Assembly (NCBI GenBank): GCA_040381475.1
Contig: JBEIHH010000004.1
Location: forward strand, 1-64,000
Source of the DNA: JAIBBG01 sp040381475
Lineage (GTDB): Bacteria; Bacteroidota; Bacteroidia; Flavobacteriales_D; Sanyastnellaceae
Direction of reading: 5' to 3'
DNA: 64,000 nt
Every line of letters starts with the position of its first letter. The first letter of the stretch is position 1. Shown here piece after piece: positions 7,493-14,298 of the stretch. Made by a program: the position numbers and the translations under genes. The notes under the pieces were generated by a model, which was not told the origin of the DNA, made no database searches, and saw only the letters and a program-made list of their open reading frames with translations.

Positions 7493-9178
7493 TTATGAGG
7501 GTTTGCGGATCAGCATCGCATACTCGGTATAGTTTCCAATTACCTGGAGTGCTTTTTTGAAGTCCTGATCTGTTTCTAATAAAACTTTATACATCGCATC
7601 GTCATCGTACAGACTTCTTGCGAGCTGCGCTTTGACGCGTGTTTTCAATTGTGGGGTGATTTTTTTCACTACAGCTTTATTGATACCCTTCTTTTCCTTT
7701 TCTGCCATTGATATAAGCGAAGATATCATCGCATCAGACACGTTGAACTTTGCAATAAAATCGTCGGAGTCTTGATATTTTTTCATAGACGTCCTGTTGG
7801 CATCAAGATAATTGAAGCAGAAATCACGGATGACCCCTGAATATGCAATTTCTGAAAGCAAACCGGAGAAGTAAACGGTATCCAGCGGAACGAATACATC
7901 AGGCATAATACCTCCACCTCCGTAAACAACTCTTCCGGCCGGAGTTTGGAATTTCAGAGAGTCAGGAAAACGAACACTGTCCGCGCTGGTGAGTTCTCCG
8001 GTTTCCAAGCGGTGCGCAAAATCCCCGTCATAATTGATGCTGTCACCATATGGCTTTTGAATACACCTGCCGGTGGGCGTATAGTATCTGGCCACAGTGA
8101 GTCGCAGTGCGCTGTTGTCTGCGAGTTCCATCTCGTGTTGAACAAGTCCTTTTCCAAATGATCTACGGCCTACAATGACAGATCTGTCCCAGTCCTGTAA
8201 CGCGCCGGCAACTATTTCGCTCGCCGAGGCGCTGTTCTGATCAATCAGGACCACCAGATTCATGTCGCGGAATTTGCCTTTTTTGGAGGAACGAATTTCA
8301 TCTTCACCGGTATGAACTCCTTTCGTTTTCACGATCGTTTTGTCTTCGGTTAGGAATTCTTCAACGATCTGAGTTGCCTGCCCCATCAATCCTCCACCAT
8401 TGGAACGCAAATCTAGCACCAATGATTTGCAGCCATCATCACGTAATTTTTCTGCAGCATTCCTGAACTCATCATAAGTTTTTTCTGCGAATCTTTCTAC
8501 CTTGAGGTATCCCGTTGTGTCGTTGATCATAAACGCAGCAGGAACACTCTCCAGCGGAATGTTACCACGTTCGATGGTGTATTCTTTGTTTTCTTTTTCT
8601 TCCGGTCTTCTAATGGTAACTTTTACTTCAGAGCCTTTTTTGCCTTTCAACAATTTCATGGCCTTGTCTGCATTGAGCTCCTTCCCGGAGATTTCGGTAC
8701 CGTCAACTTGAACAATACGATCACCCGCAAGCAGACCTGCCTTGTCAGATGGTCCTTCTTTCACTGTTTTAACGACCATCAGGGTATCGCGCAGGATAAG
8801 AAATTCAATTCCTACACCGCTGAATTCACCTTTCATTTTCTCAGCTTCAGCAGCAACTTCCTCTGCACGCATGTAATAACTGTGCGGGTCCAGATTGGCC
8901 AGAACACTTTCAATTGCATCTTCTATCAGGTTTTTTTTGTCGATGCTATCAACATAGTTGTCCTCGATAAAATCGATGAGACTAACCAGTTTGTTGGGGT
9001 TTTGTTCGATAGAAGGCTTTACCTGAAGGATATTCTTATCGCCCAGATTGGTACCAATGAACATGCCACCGATAAGCGTAAAGGCAAAAAGCAAGGGCTG
9101 AATAGCGGATGGCTTTTTGTTTTTGATTACCGGATCTTCTGATTTATTTGAGTAGTTTTCTAGTCGTTCGTTCTTCAT
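7493..9178 (-). CDS. S41 family C-terminal-processing peptidase (second paralogue)
   Basis: A 561-residue protease anchored by one N-terminal helix (about residues 26-45) after a charged cytoplasmic tail, so probably inner-membrane tethered and facing the periplasm. It has a PDZ domain (about 115-195, FSGVGIEF and GLLAGDRIVQVDG), LDLRSNGGG, SASASE with S318 as probable nucleophile and K343 in SFGKG, again 25 residues apart. It shares layout and motifs with the gene on the other side of rnpA, so the pair are paralogues. I prefer ATG 9178 (MKNERLENYS) to the TTG eight codons upstream. The C-terminal quarter differs from its paralogue, which could set different substrates. Confidence 0.93.
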   Translation of the reverse strand: MKNERLENYSNKSEDPVIKNKKPSAIQPLLFAFTLIGGMFIGTNLGDKNILQVKPSIEQNPNKLVSLIDFIEDNYVDSIDKKNLIEDAIESVLANLDPHSYYMRAEEVAAEAEKMKGEFSGVGIEFLILRDTLMVVKTVKEGPSDKAGLLAGDRIVQVDGTEISGKELNADKAMKLLKGKKGSEVKVTIRRPEEKENKEYTIERGNIPLESVPAAFMINDTTGYLKVERFAEKTYDEFRNAAEKLRDDGCKSLVLDLRSNGGGLMGQATQIVEEFLTEDKTIVKTKGVHTGEDEIRSSKKGKFRDMNLVVLIDQNSASASEIVAGALQDWDRSVIVGRRSFGKGLVQHEMELADNSALRLTVARYYTPTGRCIQKPYGDSINYDGDFAHRLETGELTSADSVRFPDSLKFQTPAGRVVYGGGGIMPDVFVPLDTVYFSGLLSEIAYSGVIRDFCFNYLDANRTSMKKYQDSDDFIAKFNVSDAMISSLISMAEKEKKGINKAVVKKITPQLKTRVKAQLARSLYDDDAMYKVLLETDQDFKKALQVIGNYTEYAMLIRKPS

Positions 9179-9287
9179 TCTGACTGTATCAGTTGGCTTC
9201 AAATGTGTTTCGAATTTACGTGCTCAGGAGGTAAAACCCCTCCAGCTTTTCAATTTTTGTATTTTAATCAGGGTTTTGTTTGTAGGG

Positions 9288-9725
9288 CTATATGTCTGAG
9301 ATGCGCACGATGTCTACTCCTGCGCTTTTTAAAAAATCAATGCCTGTGGAGTCTTTGTATTCATTTACATACACCAGCCTGCGAATGCCTGCCTGAAGTA
9401 TGAGTTTACAGCACTCCTTGCAGGGTGAAAGGGTAATGTATAGCGTGCTCTCGCGAGCGCTGTTCGTTGACCGGGCAATTTTCATAATTGCGTTGGCCTC
9501 AGCATGAAGCACATACCAATGAGTATCGCCATTGTCATCTTCGCAATCATTGGAAAATCCGCTTGGAGTGCCGTTATAGCCATCGCTGATGATCATATTT
9601 TCTCGCACCAGCAAAGCTCCGACCTTTTTCCGGGTGCAATGACTCAGAGAAGCCCACTCCGCGGCCATTCTGAGATAAGCCCTGTCATATCTTTCCTGTT
9701 TGGCTATGTCCTTGTGCGTATTCAT
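9288..9725 (-). CDS. Deoxycytidylate deaminase (ComEB/dCMP deaminase)
   Basis: A zinc enzyme that deaminates dCMP to dUMP, feeding thymidylate synthesis. The zinc and catalytic motifs are intact: HAE at residues 74-76 and PCKECC at 101-106. The nucleotide-binding stretch NGTPSGFSNDCED follows the first strand, and the substrate-side LSHCTRKKVGALLV is present. The length from ATG 9725 is 145 residues, usual for the family; the longer frame would add ten residues (ISFVRFILR) that look like upstream noise. It stands 109 bases before the S41 gene and may head that leftward group. tRNA and guanine deaminases are less likely because of the CxxDxN-like dCMP-specific insertion around SNDCEDDNG. Confidence 0.92.
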   Translation of the reverse strand: MNTHKDIAKQERYDRAYLRMAAEWASLSHCTRKKVGALLVRENMIISDGYNGTPSGFSNDCEDDNGDTHWYVLHAEANAIMKIARSTNSARESTLYITLSPCKECCKLILQAGIRRLVYVNEYKDSTGIDFLKSAGVDIVRISDI

Positions 9726-9760
9726 CCGTAAAATAAAGCGCACAAAGGAAATCAATATTG

Positions 9761-9790
9761 TTGTGTCTTAGCAGCAGACAGGTAAATTTG
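9761..9790 (+). promoter_or_regulatory. Consensus Bacteroidota promoter of the cobalamin adenosyltransferase gene
   Basis: TTG at 9761-9763, a 19-base spacer, then TAAATTTG at 9783-9790: an exact match to the TTG/TAnnTTTG consensus of Bacteroidota primary sigma factors. The GTG start is only 5 bases downstream, so transcription should start at or within a base or two of it. Confidence 0.75.
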
Positions 9791-9795
9791 TATTC

Positions 9796-10347
9796 GTGAA
9801 GATTTATACCAAAAAAGGAGATGATGGCACAACCGGCTTGATCGGTGGTGTGCGTGTTGCTAAGCACCACGCCAGAATTGAGGCTTATGGCAATGTGGAT
9901 GAACTCAACTCCTGGCTTGGGTTGTTGAGAGACGAATTGCATAATACCCGTTTTGAAGCCCAGTTGCTGGAAATTCAGGACAGGCTTTTCACCATCGGCA
10001 GCCATCTGGCTCTCGATCCGGATTACAAGGGTAATATGCAGCTTCCTGAACTTCATCCTTCGGACGCAGAAAAGCTCGAAAGCGCCATGGATGCTATGGA
10101 TAGCGAGTTACCTCCGATGAAAAATTTTGTACTTCCTGGTGGACACCCTGCTGTGTCTCATTGCCATATTGCCAGATGTGTTTGCAGGAGAGCTGAACGA
10201 AGTGTGACTTTTCTTACCGAACAATCTGCCGTCCCGGATGTTATTTTAGTGTACCTGAATCGCCTGAGCGACTATTTATTCGTGATGTCGAGGCTGGTTG
10301 CCAAAGAAAACAATGCTATAGAAATTCCCTGGAAGCCCCGTGCTTAA
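9796..10347 (+). CDS. Cob(I)yrinic acid a,c-diamide adenosyltransferase, PduO type
   Basis: Transfers the adenosyl group of ATP to cob(I)alamin, making adenosylcobalamin. The protein is 183 residues, normal for PduO-type ATRs. The N-terminal P-loop-like motif TKKGDDGTTGL (residues 5-15) is characteristic, followed by RIEAYGNVDELNSWLG and, in the C-terminal helices, RCVCRRAERSV and VYLNRLSDYLFVMSRL, the ATP/cobalamin-contact segments. The start is GTG: MKIYTKKGDDG is the standard family N-terminus. No B12-dependent gene (such as methylmalonyl-CoA mutase) is in the window, so it probably serves an enzyme encoded elsewhere. The transcript is likely leaderless (see the promoter just upstream). 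Confidence 0.95.
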   Translation: MKIYTKKGDDGTTGLIGGVRVAKHHARIEAYGNVDELNSWLGLLRDELHNTRFEAQLLEIQDRLFTIGSHLALDPDYKGNMQLPELHPSDAEKLESAMDAMDSELPPMKNFVLPGGHPAVSHCHIARCVCRRAERSVTFLTEQSAVPDVILVYLNRLSDYLFVMSRLVAKENNAIEIPWKPRA

Positions 10348-10386
10348 AGGATAAGTGAATTTTTTTTGACGATTTTAAGTTAAATG

Positions 10387-10416
10387 TTGCAGGTTTGACC
10401 GAAATTTTTACTTTCG
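10387..10416 (+). promoter_or_regulatory. Promoter of the DUF2795 gene
   Basis: TTG at 10387-10389, a 19-base spacer, then TACTTTCG at 10409-10416. It differs from the TAnnTTTG consensus only by C for T at the seventh base. The start codon is 39 bases further on, leaving a leader of about 35 bases. Confidence 0.65.
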
Positions 10417-10455
10417 CGACTCGTTAAAAGAAGTTTACAAAACAAACGTTGTACT

Positions 10456-10677
10456 ATGTATTGGACACTAGAGTTGGCATCATACCTTGAAGATGCGCCG
10501 TGGCCTGCCACGAAGGATGAATTGATTGATTTCGCTATGCGCACCGGTGCTCCGCTTGAAGTAGTGGAGAATCTGCAACAAATTGAAGATGATGAAGAGG
10601 TATTCGATACTATTGAAGACATCTGGCCTGATTACCCTACCAAGGAGGACTTTTTCTTTAACGAGGATGAATACTAA
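10456..10677 (+). CDS. DUF2795 domain protein, small acidic
   Basis: A 73-residue, very acidic protein: MYWTLELASYLEDAPWPATK, then DELIDFAMRTGAPLEVVENL, and a tail rich in Asp/Glu (IEDDEEVFDTIEDIWPDYP). The pattern LASYLEDAPWPATKDELIDFA matches DUF2795, small Bacteroidota proteins of unknown function. It has no signal peptide, no cysteine and no catalytic motif. It is a single-gene unit with its own near-consensus promoter and a strong terminator, which suggests substantial independent expression. Function unknown. Confidence 0.88.
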   Translation: MYWTLELASYLEDAPWPATKDELIDFAMRTGAPLEVVENLQQIEDDEEVFDTIEDIWPDYPTKEDFFFNEDEY

Positions 10678-10739
10678 GAAATATTAATCGTAACAGGTGT
10701 TCTGCAAAGAATACTTGTTGTTTTCATGGTAAAAGGGAG

Positions 10740-10770
10740 CCGCCCGGGGTAAAACCCGGGCGGTTTTTTT
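10740..10770 (+). terminator. Strong rho-independent terminator after the DUF2795 gene
   Basis: A perfect 9-bp GC-rich stem: CCGCCCGGG (10740-10748) with CCCGGGCGG (10755-10763), a 6-base loop and seven Ts. The T tract is on the plus strand, so it serves the rightward gene and also insulates the convergent aspartokinase gene. Confidence 0.92.
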
Positions 10771-10781
10771 ACCTGTTGCTT

Positions 10782-12035
10782 TTACCTCACCACCAATCGA
10801 ATGGTCTGCCGGCTTTTTTGCTCGAGAAGAATTTCTTTACCCGTCGTCAGCATTCCCAGTGTTTTTTCATCCCAGTGCCTGATGGTAATCAGGGTAAGGT
10901 TTTCATTGTATTTCACCTGATAGCGGCTTTTCATAGACTCAAACAACTGATCAAGTTTGTAACTGTCTTTGTCGGTCACGATTGAAAAACTAATAGCAGA
11001 ATTTTCCATCAGACTGATGCGGATGCCGATCCGTGAGATCTCTTCGAATATTTCTCGCAGGTTGTCTTCTACCACAAAACTGAAATCTTTTGGCGTGAAT
11101 GAAACAAGCACTTGATTGGGCTTGAAAATGTAGCTGGGTACAAGATTATCGTAATCCATGCTCTCCTGAATTACACTCCCTTCCTGCTCGGGATGAATGA
11201 ATGAACGTATATATAGCGGGATACCTTTGTTCTGAAGTGGTTTGATCGTTTTTGGGTGGATGACACTTGCGCCGTAATAAGCCAGCTCAATGGCTTCACG
11301 GAATGAAATTCTATCCAGCTTGACTGTGTTGCTGAACCACTTGGGATCAGCATTGAGCATTCCGGGTACATCTTTCCAGATGGTCACATCAGTAGCATTG
11401 AGCAGATACGCCATGATCGATGCGGTAAAATCGGATCCCTCTCTTCCCAGTGTTGTGGTTTGGCCTCCGGTGGTGGAACCAATGAAGCCTTGTATGATCA
11501 CCAGGTCTTTGTTTTCCAGCTGCTGGCGAATCAACGCGCAGGATGCTTCACTGTGTTGCCAGTTTACCCGTGCATCGCGGTACCTGCTGTCCGTGCGCAC
11601 AATCTGCCTTGCATCCGCCCAGGCCACTGAAAACCCATCATGCTGCAGAAAGCTGTATACAAGTGCAGTAGAGATCAACTCACCATAACAGACTGTCTTG
11701 TCATATTCCTGATCATAATTGGCAGAGCAAGGCTCAGCCAGAATTTCCTCAAGTGCATCAAACTGTTCATTTACAGGGCGCATCAGGGCTTCATTTTCCC
11801 CGAATAACGCTGAGCCAATTTGTTGGTGGTATTCTTTTATTTTTTGCAGTTCGTCACGGTAATTTCTGCCGTGAAATCTTGCGTCATGCAAGGTTTCAAG
11901 AGCATTGGTTGTTTTTCCCATTGCGCTGATCACCACAACAAGTTTTTCTCCCTTGTAACGTCTGAGTATAGATGCCACATTGCACACTGCGCCTGCATCT
12001 TTTACTGATGCTCCGCCGAATTTGAATACTTTCAT
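10782..12035 (-). CDS. Aspartate kinase, monofunctional
   Basis: Phosphorylates aspartate, the first step to lysine, threonine, methionine and diaminopimelate. The 417-residue protein starts MKVFKFGGASVKDAG, where KFGGAS is the aspartokinase signature. It continues with VVISAMGKTTN, VIIQGFIGST, TTLGREGSDFTASIMAYLL (active-site segment) and IWKDVPGMLNADP. The C-terminal third carries the ACT-type regulatory region (VLVSFTPKDFSFVVEDNL; ISFSIVTD), implying feedback control by amino acids. The longer frame to 12095 lies inside the upstream GNAT gene, and ATG 12035 is the family start. It overlaps the GNAT stop by 4 bases (ATGA), so the two are coupled. Which end product inhibits it cannot be read here. 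Confidence 0.94.
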   Translation of the reverse strand: MKVFKFGGASVKDAGAVCNVASILRRYKGEKLVVVISAMGKTTNALETLHDARFHGRNYRDELQKIKEYHQQIGSALFGENEALMRPVNEQFDALEEILAEPCSANYDQEYDKTVCYGELISTALVYSFLQHDGFSVAWADARQIVRTDSRYRDARVNWQHSEASCALIRQQLENKDLVIIQGFIGSTTGGQTTTLGREGSDFTASIMAYLLNATDVTIWKDVPGMLNADPKWFSNTVKLDRISFREAIELAYYGASVIHPKTIKPLQNKGIPLYIRSFIHPEQEGSVIQESMDYDNLVPSYIFKPNQVLVSFTPKDFSFVVEDNLREIFEEISRIGIRISLMENSAISFSIVTDKDSYKLDQLFESMKSRYQVKYNENLTLITIRHWDEKTLGMLTTGKEILLEQKSRQTIRLVVR

Positions 12036-12520
12036 AATCTGATTTGATCTGTTATCTGCCTGATCTGATCCACAGTGAGGAGTCCATTCACCCATTGCGG
12101 ATCAAGCACGGAATTGTATTTTTTATAAAATTGAATTGCAGGAGTGTTCCAATCCAGAACTTGCCATGCCATGCCTGCATATTCTTTTTTTTGTGCATAT
12201 GCAACACATGATTCAAAGAGTAAACTTCCAACTCCTTTGCCACGGTATTGCTCCTGTATCACGATATCTTCCAGGTACAACATGGGTCCCTTCCAGGTGG
12301 AATATCGAACGTAATGTATGGCGATGCCGATGATTGTGCCTTCTGATTCAGCAACCAGCAAGCCGTAAATCGGGTTCGGACCAAATCCATCGCGCAACAT
12401 CATCTCTTCCGTATTGGTAACTTCCAGTGGCGCCTTTTCATATTCTGCCAACTCCCTGACCAGGTCCAAAACCCGACTGATGTCTTCCTTTCGGCCTTCG
12501 CGGATCACAATGTTATTCAT
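12032..12520 (-). CDS. GNAT family N-acetyltransferase
   Basis: A 162-residue acetyltransferase of the GCN5 superfamily. The acetyl-CoA pyrophosphate loop is in VIQEQYRGKGVGSLLFE (Q/RxxGxG/A pattern). The N-terminus IVIREGRKEDISRVLDLVRELAEYEKAP is characteristic of the spermidine/diamine N-acetyltransferase-like branch, as is the C-terminal WQVLDWNTPAIQFYKKY. Substrate is probably a polyamine or small amine, by family only. ATG 12520 (MNNIVIREG) is preferred over a TTG four codons upstream. It is divergent from rbfA with 79 bases between the starts, and its stop overlaps the aspartokinase start, making a two-gene unit without an obvious metabolic link. Confidence 0.88.
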   Translation of the reverse strand: MNNIVIREGRKEDISRVLDLVRELAEYEKAPLEVTNTEEMMLRDGFGPNPIYGLLVAESEGTIIGIAIHYVRYSTWKGPMLYLEDIVIQEQYRGKGVGSLLFESCVAYAQKKEYAGMAWQVLDWNTPAIQFYKKYNSVLDPQWVNGLLTVDQIRQITDQIRL

Positions 12521-12587
12521 GCTGCGAAACAACTATAGAACCACCAAACAAAAAAATTATCCTGTCATCAGCGTGTTCTTTCGTTGG

Positions 12588-12595
12588 TACATTTG
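12588..12595 (+). promoter_or_regulatory. -7 box directly before rbfA
   Basis: TACATTTG matches TAnnTTTG exactly. Only 4 bases separate it from the rbfA ATG at 12600, which would make the transcript leaderless. No TTG is found 17-23 bases upstream, so the -33 element is missing or degenerate. Confidence 0.5.
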
Positions 12596-12599
12596 CATC

Positions 12600-12941
12600 A
12601 TGTCGAGTATACGTTTAGAAAAAGTGGGCTCACTCATCAAAAGAGAGCTGTCTACAATTTTTCAGCAGAATATGAGTGTCATGTTCAGTGGCATGATGAT
12701 ATCCGTGACGCAGGTCAGGGTTTCGCCGGATCTGGGACTTGCCAAAGCTTATCTGAGTTTTTTTCCCACGGATAAAAGGGCCGAAGGATTGAAAATCGTC
12801 GAGGATAAAAATCACCTGATACGGAAAATGTTGGCTGACAGCGTAGGAAAACAGATCAGAAAGATTCCGGAATTGACTTTTTATATAGATGATTCACTAG
12901 ACTATGCTGAAGAGATTGACAGGTTGCTGAAAAAAAAATAG
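12600..12941 (+). CDS. rbfA: Ribosome-binding factor A
   Basis: A 30S maturation factor that binds pre-16S rRNA near helix 1 and is needed at low temperature. The 113-residue protein has the KH-type RbfA layout: SSIRLEKVGSLIKRELSTIF at the N-terminus, VMFSGMMISVTQVRVSPDLGLAKAYLS in the middle, and a C-terminal KQIRKIPELTFYIDDSLDYAEEIDRLL, which is the family signature. The true start is ATG 12600; the longer frame to 12414 is inside the divergent GNAT gene. It is followed after 21 bases by a LolC/E-type permease, a neighbour order I recall from other Bacteroidota. Probably translated from a leaderless mRNA. Confidence 0.94.
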   Translation: MSSIRLEKVGSLIKRELSTIFQQNMSVMFSGMMISVTQVRVSPDLGLAKAYLSFFPTDKRAEGLKIVEDKNHLIRKMLADSVGKQIRKIPELTFYIDDSLDYAEEIDRLLKKK

Positions 12942-12962
12942 ATTTAATTCTTCCGTCCGGTA

Positions 12963-14195
12963 TTGAATGTCTCGTTCTATATAGCCCGCAGGCACCTGTT
13001 TGCCAAAAGATCAAGAGGGATCATCAACATCATTTCAATGATTTCGATGATGGTTGTGGCTTTTATTACAGCAGCCATGATTTGCGTGATGAGTGCCTTC
13101 AATGGCATCGATGATCTGGTCAAAAGTCTTTTTTCAAACTTTGATACACCGCTTACCGTTGTGCCTGTTGAAGGCAAAGTATTCAGCGACTCTCTGCTTA
13201 CCGATTCTGTGTTGCAAACCGTGCCCGGCATCATGGCTTTCAGCCGCGTTATTGAAGAGGATGGCTGGTTGAGTTATGACGATCAAAACGCTGTGGCAAC
13301 AGTTAAGGGTGTTGAGCCTTCTTATCTGGATTTTTCCCCGATTGACTCAATGATTTATGAAGGTCGATTTGTGCTTGAAGACGATAGCTTTTTCTTCGCT
13401 GTTGTCGGTTTGGGTGTGATGGGCGAACTCGGGATGCCATTTTTTGAAAATCAGCCGAATGTATTTGGCATCAACGCGCCAATCCGTGGAAAAAAGCTTT
13501 CGCGATACCGCGAAAATGCCTTCAACCGGGAAGCGGTGAACGTAAGCGGTGTTTTTTCAATAAATGCCGAACTCGATTCACGGTATGTTATGGTGCCGCT
13601 AGCCTTTTCGCGCTCGTTGTTCGGTATGCCGGATGAAATTTCTTCTGTAGAAATTTTTCTTGAAAACGATGAGTCTGCTATTGAAGTGAAAGCAGAACTT
13701 GAAAAAATTCTGGACCCTTCGTTGCGGGTGCAAACGAGGTATGACAAGAATGCTCTTATCTATAAAACGAATGCGGCGGAAAAGTGGGCAACTTTCCTGA
13801 TTTTGCTTTTTATTCTCTTAATAGCCTGTTTCAATATCATTGCTTCGCTGACCATGCTGATCATTGAGAAGAAAAAGGACATTTTTACACTGAGCACAAT
13901 GGGGTTTACTGCCGCCGGAATCGAGAAAATATTCGTCTATGAGGGCATTTTGATCAATCTCCTGGGCGCTTTTCTCGGCGCGATCATGGGACTTACGCTT
14001 TGTTTTCTCCAGGATAGTTTTGGCCTGATTGCTATGGAAGGGGCTATGGTGAGTTCTTACCCTGTTAGCATCAAATGGCCGGATGTATTGGGTATACTTA
14101 TGAGTGTGATCGCTGTGGGTAGTCTGTTTTCAGCAACGTTGGTGCGAATTCTTGTGCGCAGGTTTGCCGGCAATGCCATGATGAAAGTTGAGTGA
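12963..14195 (+). CDS. LolC/LolE-type ABC transporter permease (FtsX-like)
   Basis: A 410-residue inner-membrane protein with the MacB/FtsX layout. One N-terminal helix (about 22-48) follows FYIARRHLFAKRSRGIINII, the LolC/E-type start. A periplasmic domain of about 220 residues comes next, then three C-terminal helices (about 275-305, 325-350, 370-395). This family takes lipoproteins from the inner membrane to the LolA chaperone with an ATPase (LolD) not found here. The TTG start is supported by the family N-terminus, and a nearby ATG is in another frame with an early stop. Bacteroidota often carry single LolCE-like permeases. A role in lipid or lipoprotein export is by family; the exact cargo is unproven. 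Confidence 0.87.
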   Translation: MNVSFYIARRHLFAKRSRGIINIISMISMMVVAFITAAMICVMSAFNGIDDLVKSLFSNFDTPLTVVPVEGKVFSDSLLTDSVLQTVPGIMAFSRVIEEDGWLSYDDQNAVATVKGVEPSYLDFSPIDSMIYEGRFVLEDDSFFFAVVGLGVMGELGMPFFENQPNVFGINAPIRGKKLSRYRENAFNREAVNVSGVFSINAELDSRYVMVPLAFSRSLFGMPDEISSVEIFLENDESAIEVKAELEKILDPSLRVQTRYDKNALIYKTNAAEKWATFLILLFILLIACFNIIASLTMLIIEKKKDIFTLSTMGFTAAGIEKIFVYEGILINLLGAFLGAIMGLTLCFLQDSFGLIAMEGAMVSSYPVSIKWPDVLGILMSVIAVGSLFSATLVRILVRRFAGNAMMKVE

Positions 14196-14298
14196 ATCTA
14201 GCCGTTCTGGATCAACAAAATCATGTGAGAATCCTCTTTCTGAATATAATTTTTTAATCAGATGTGAGTTGTAGGTTTAGACCTTAGGGTTTATATCT

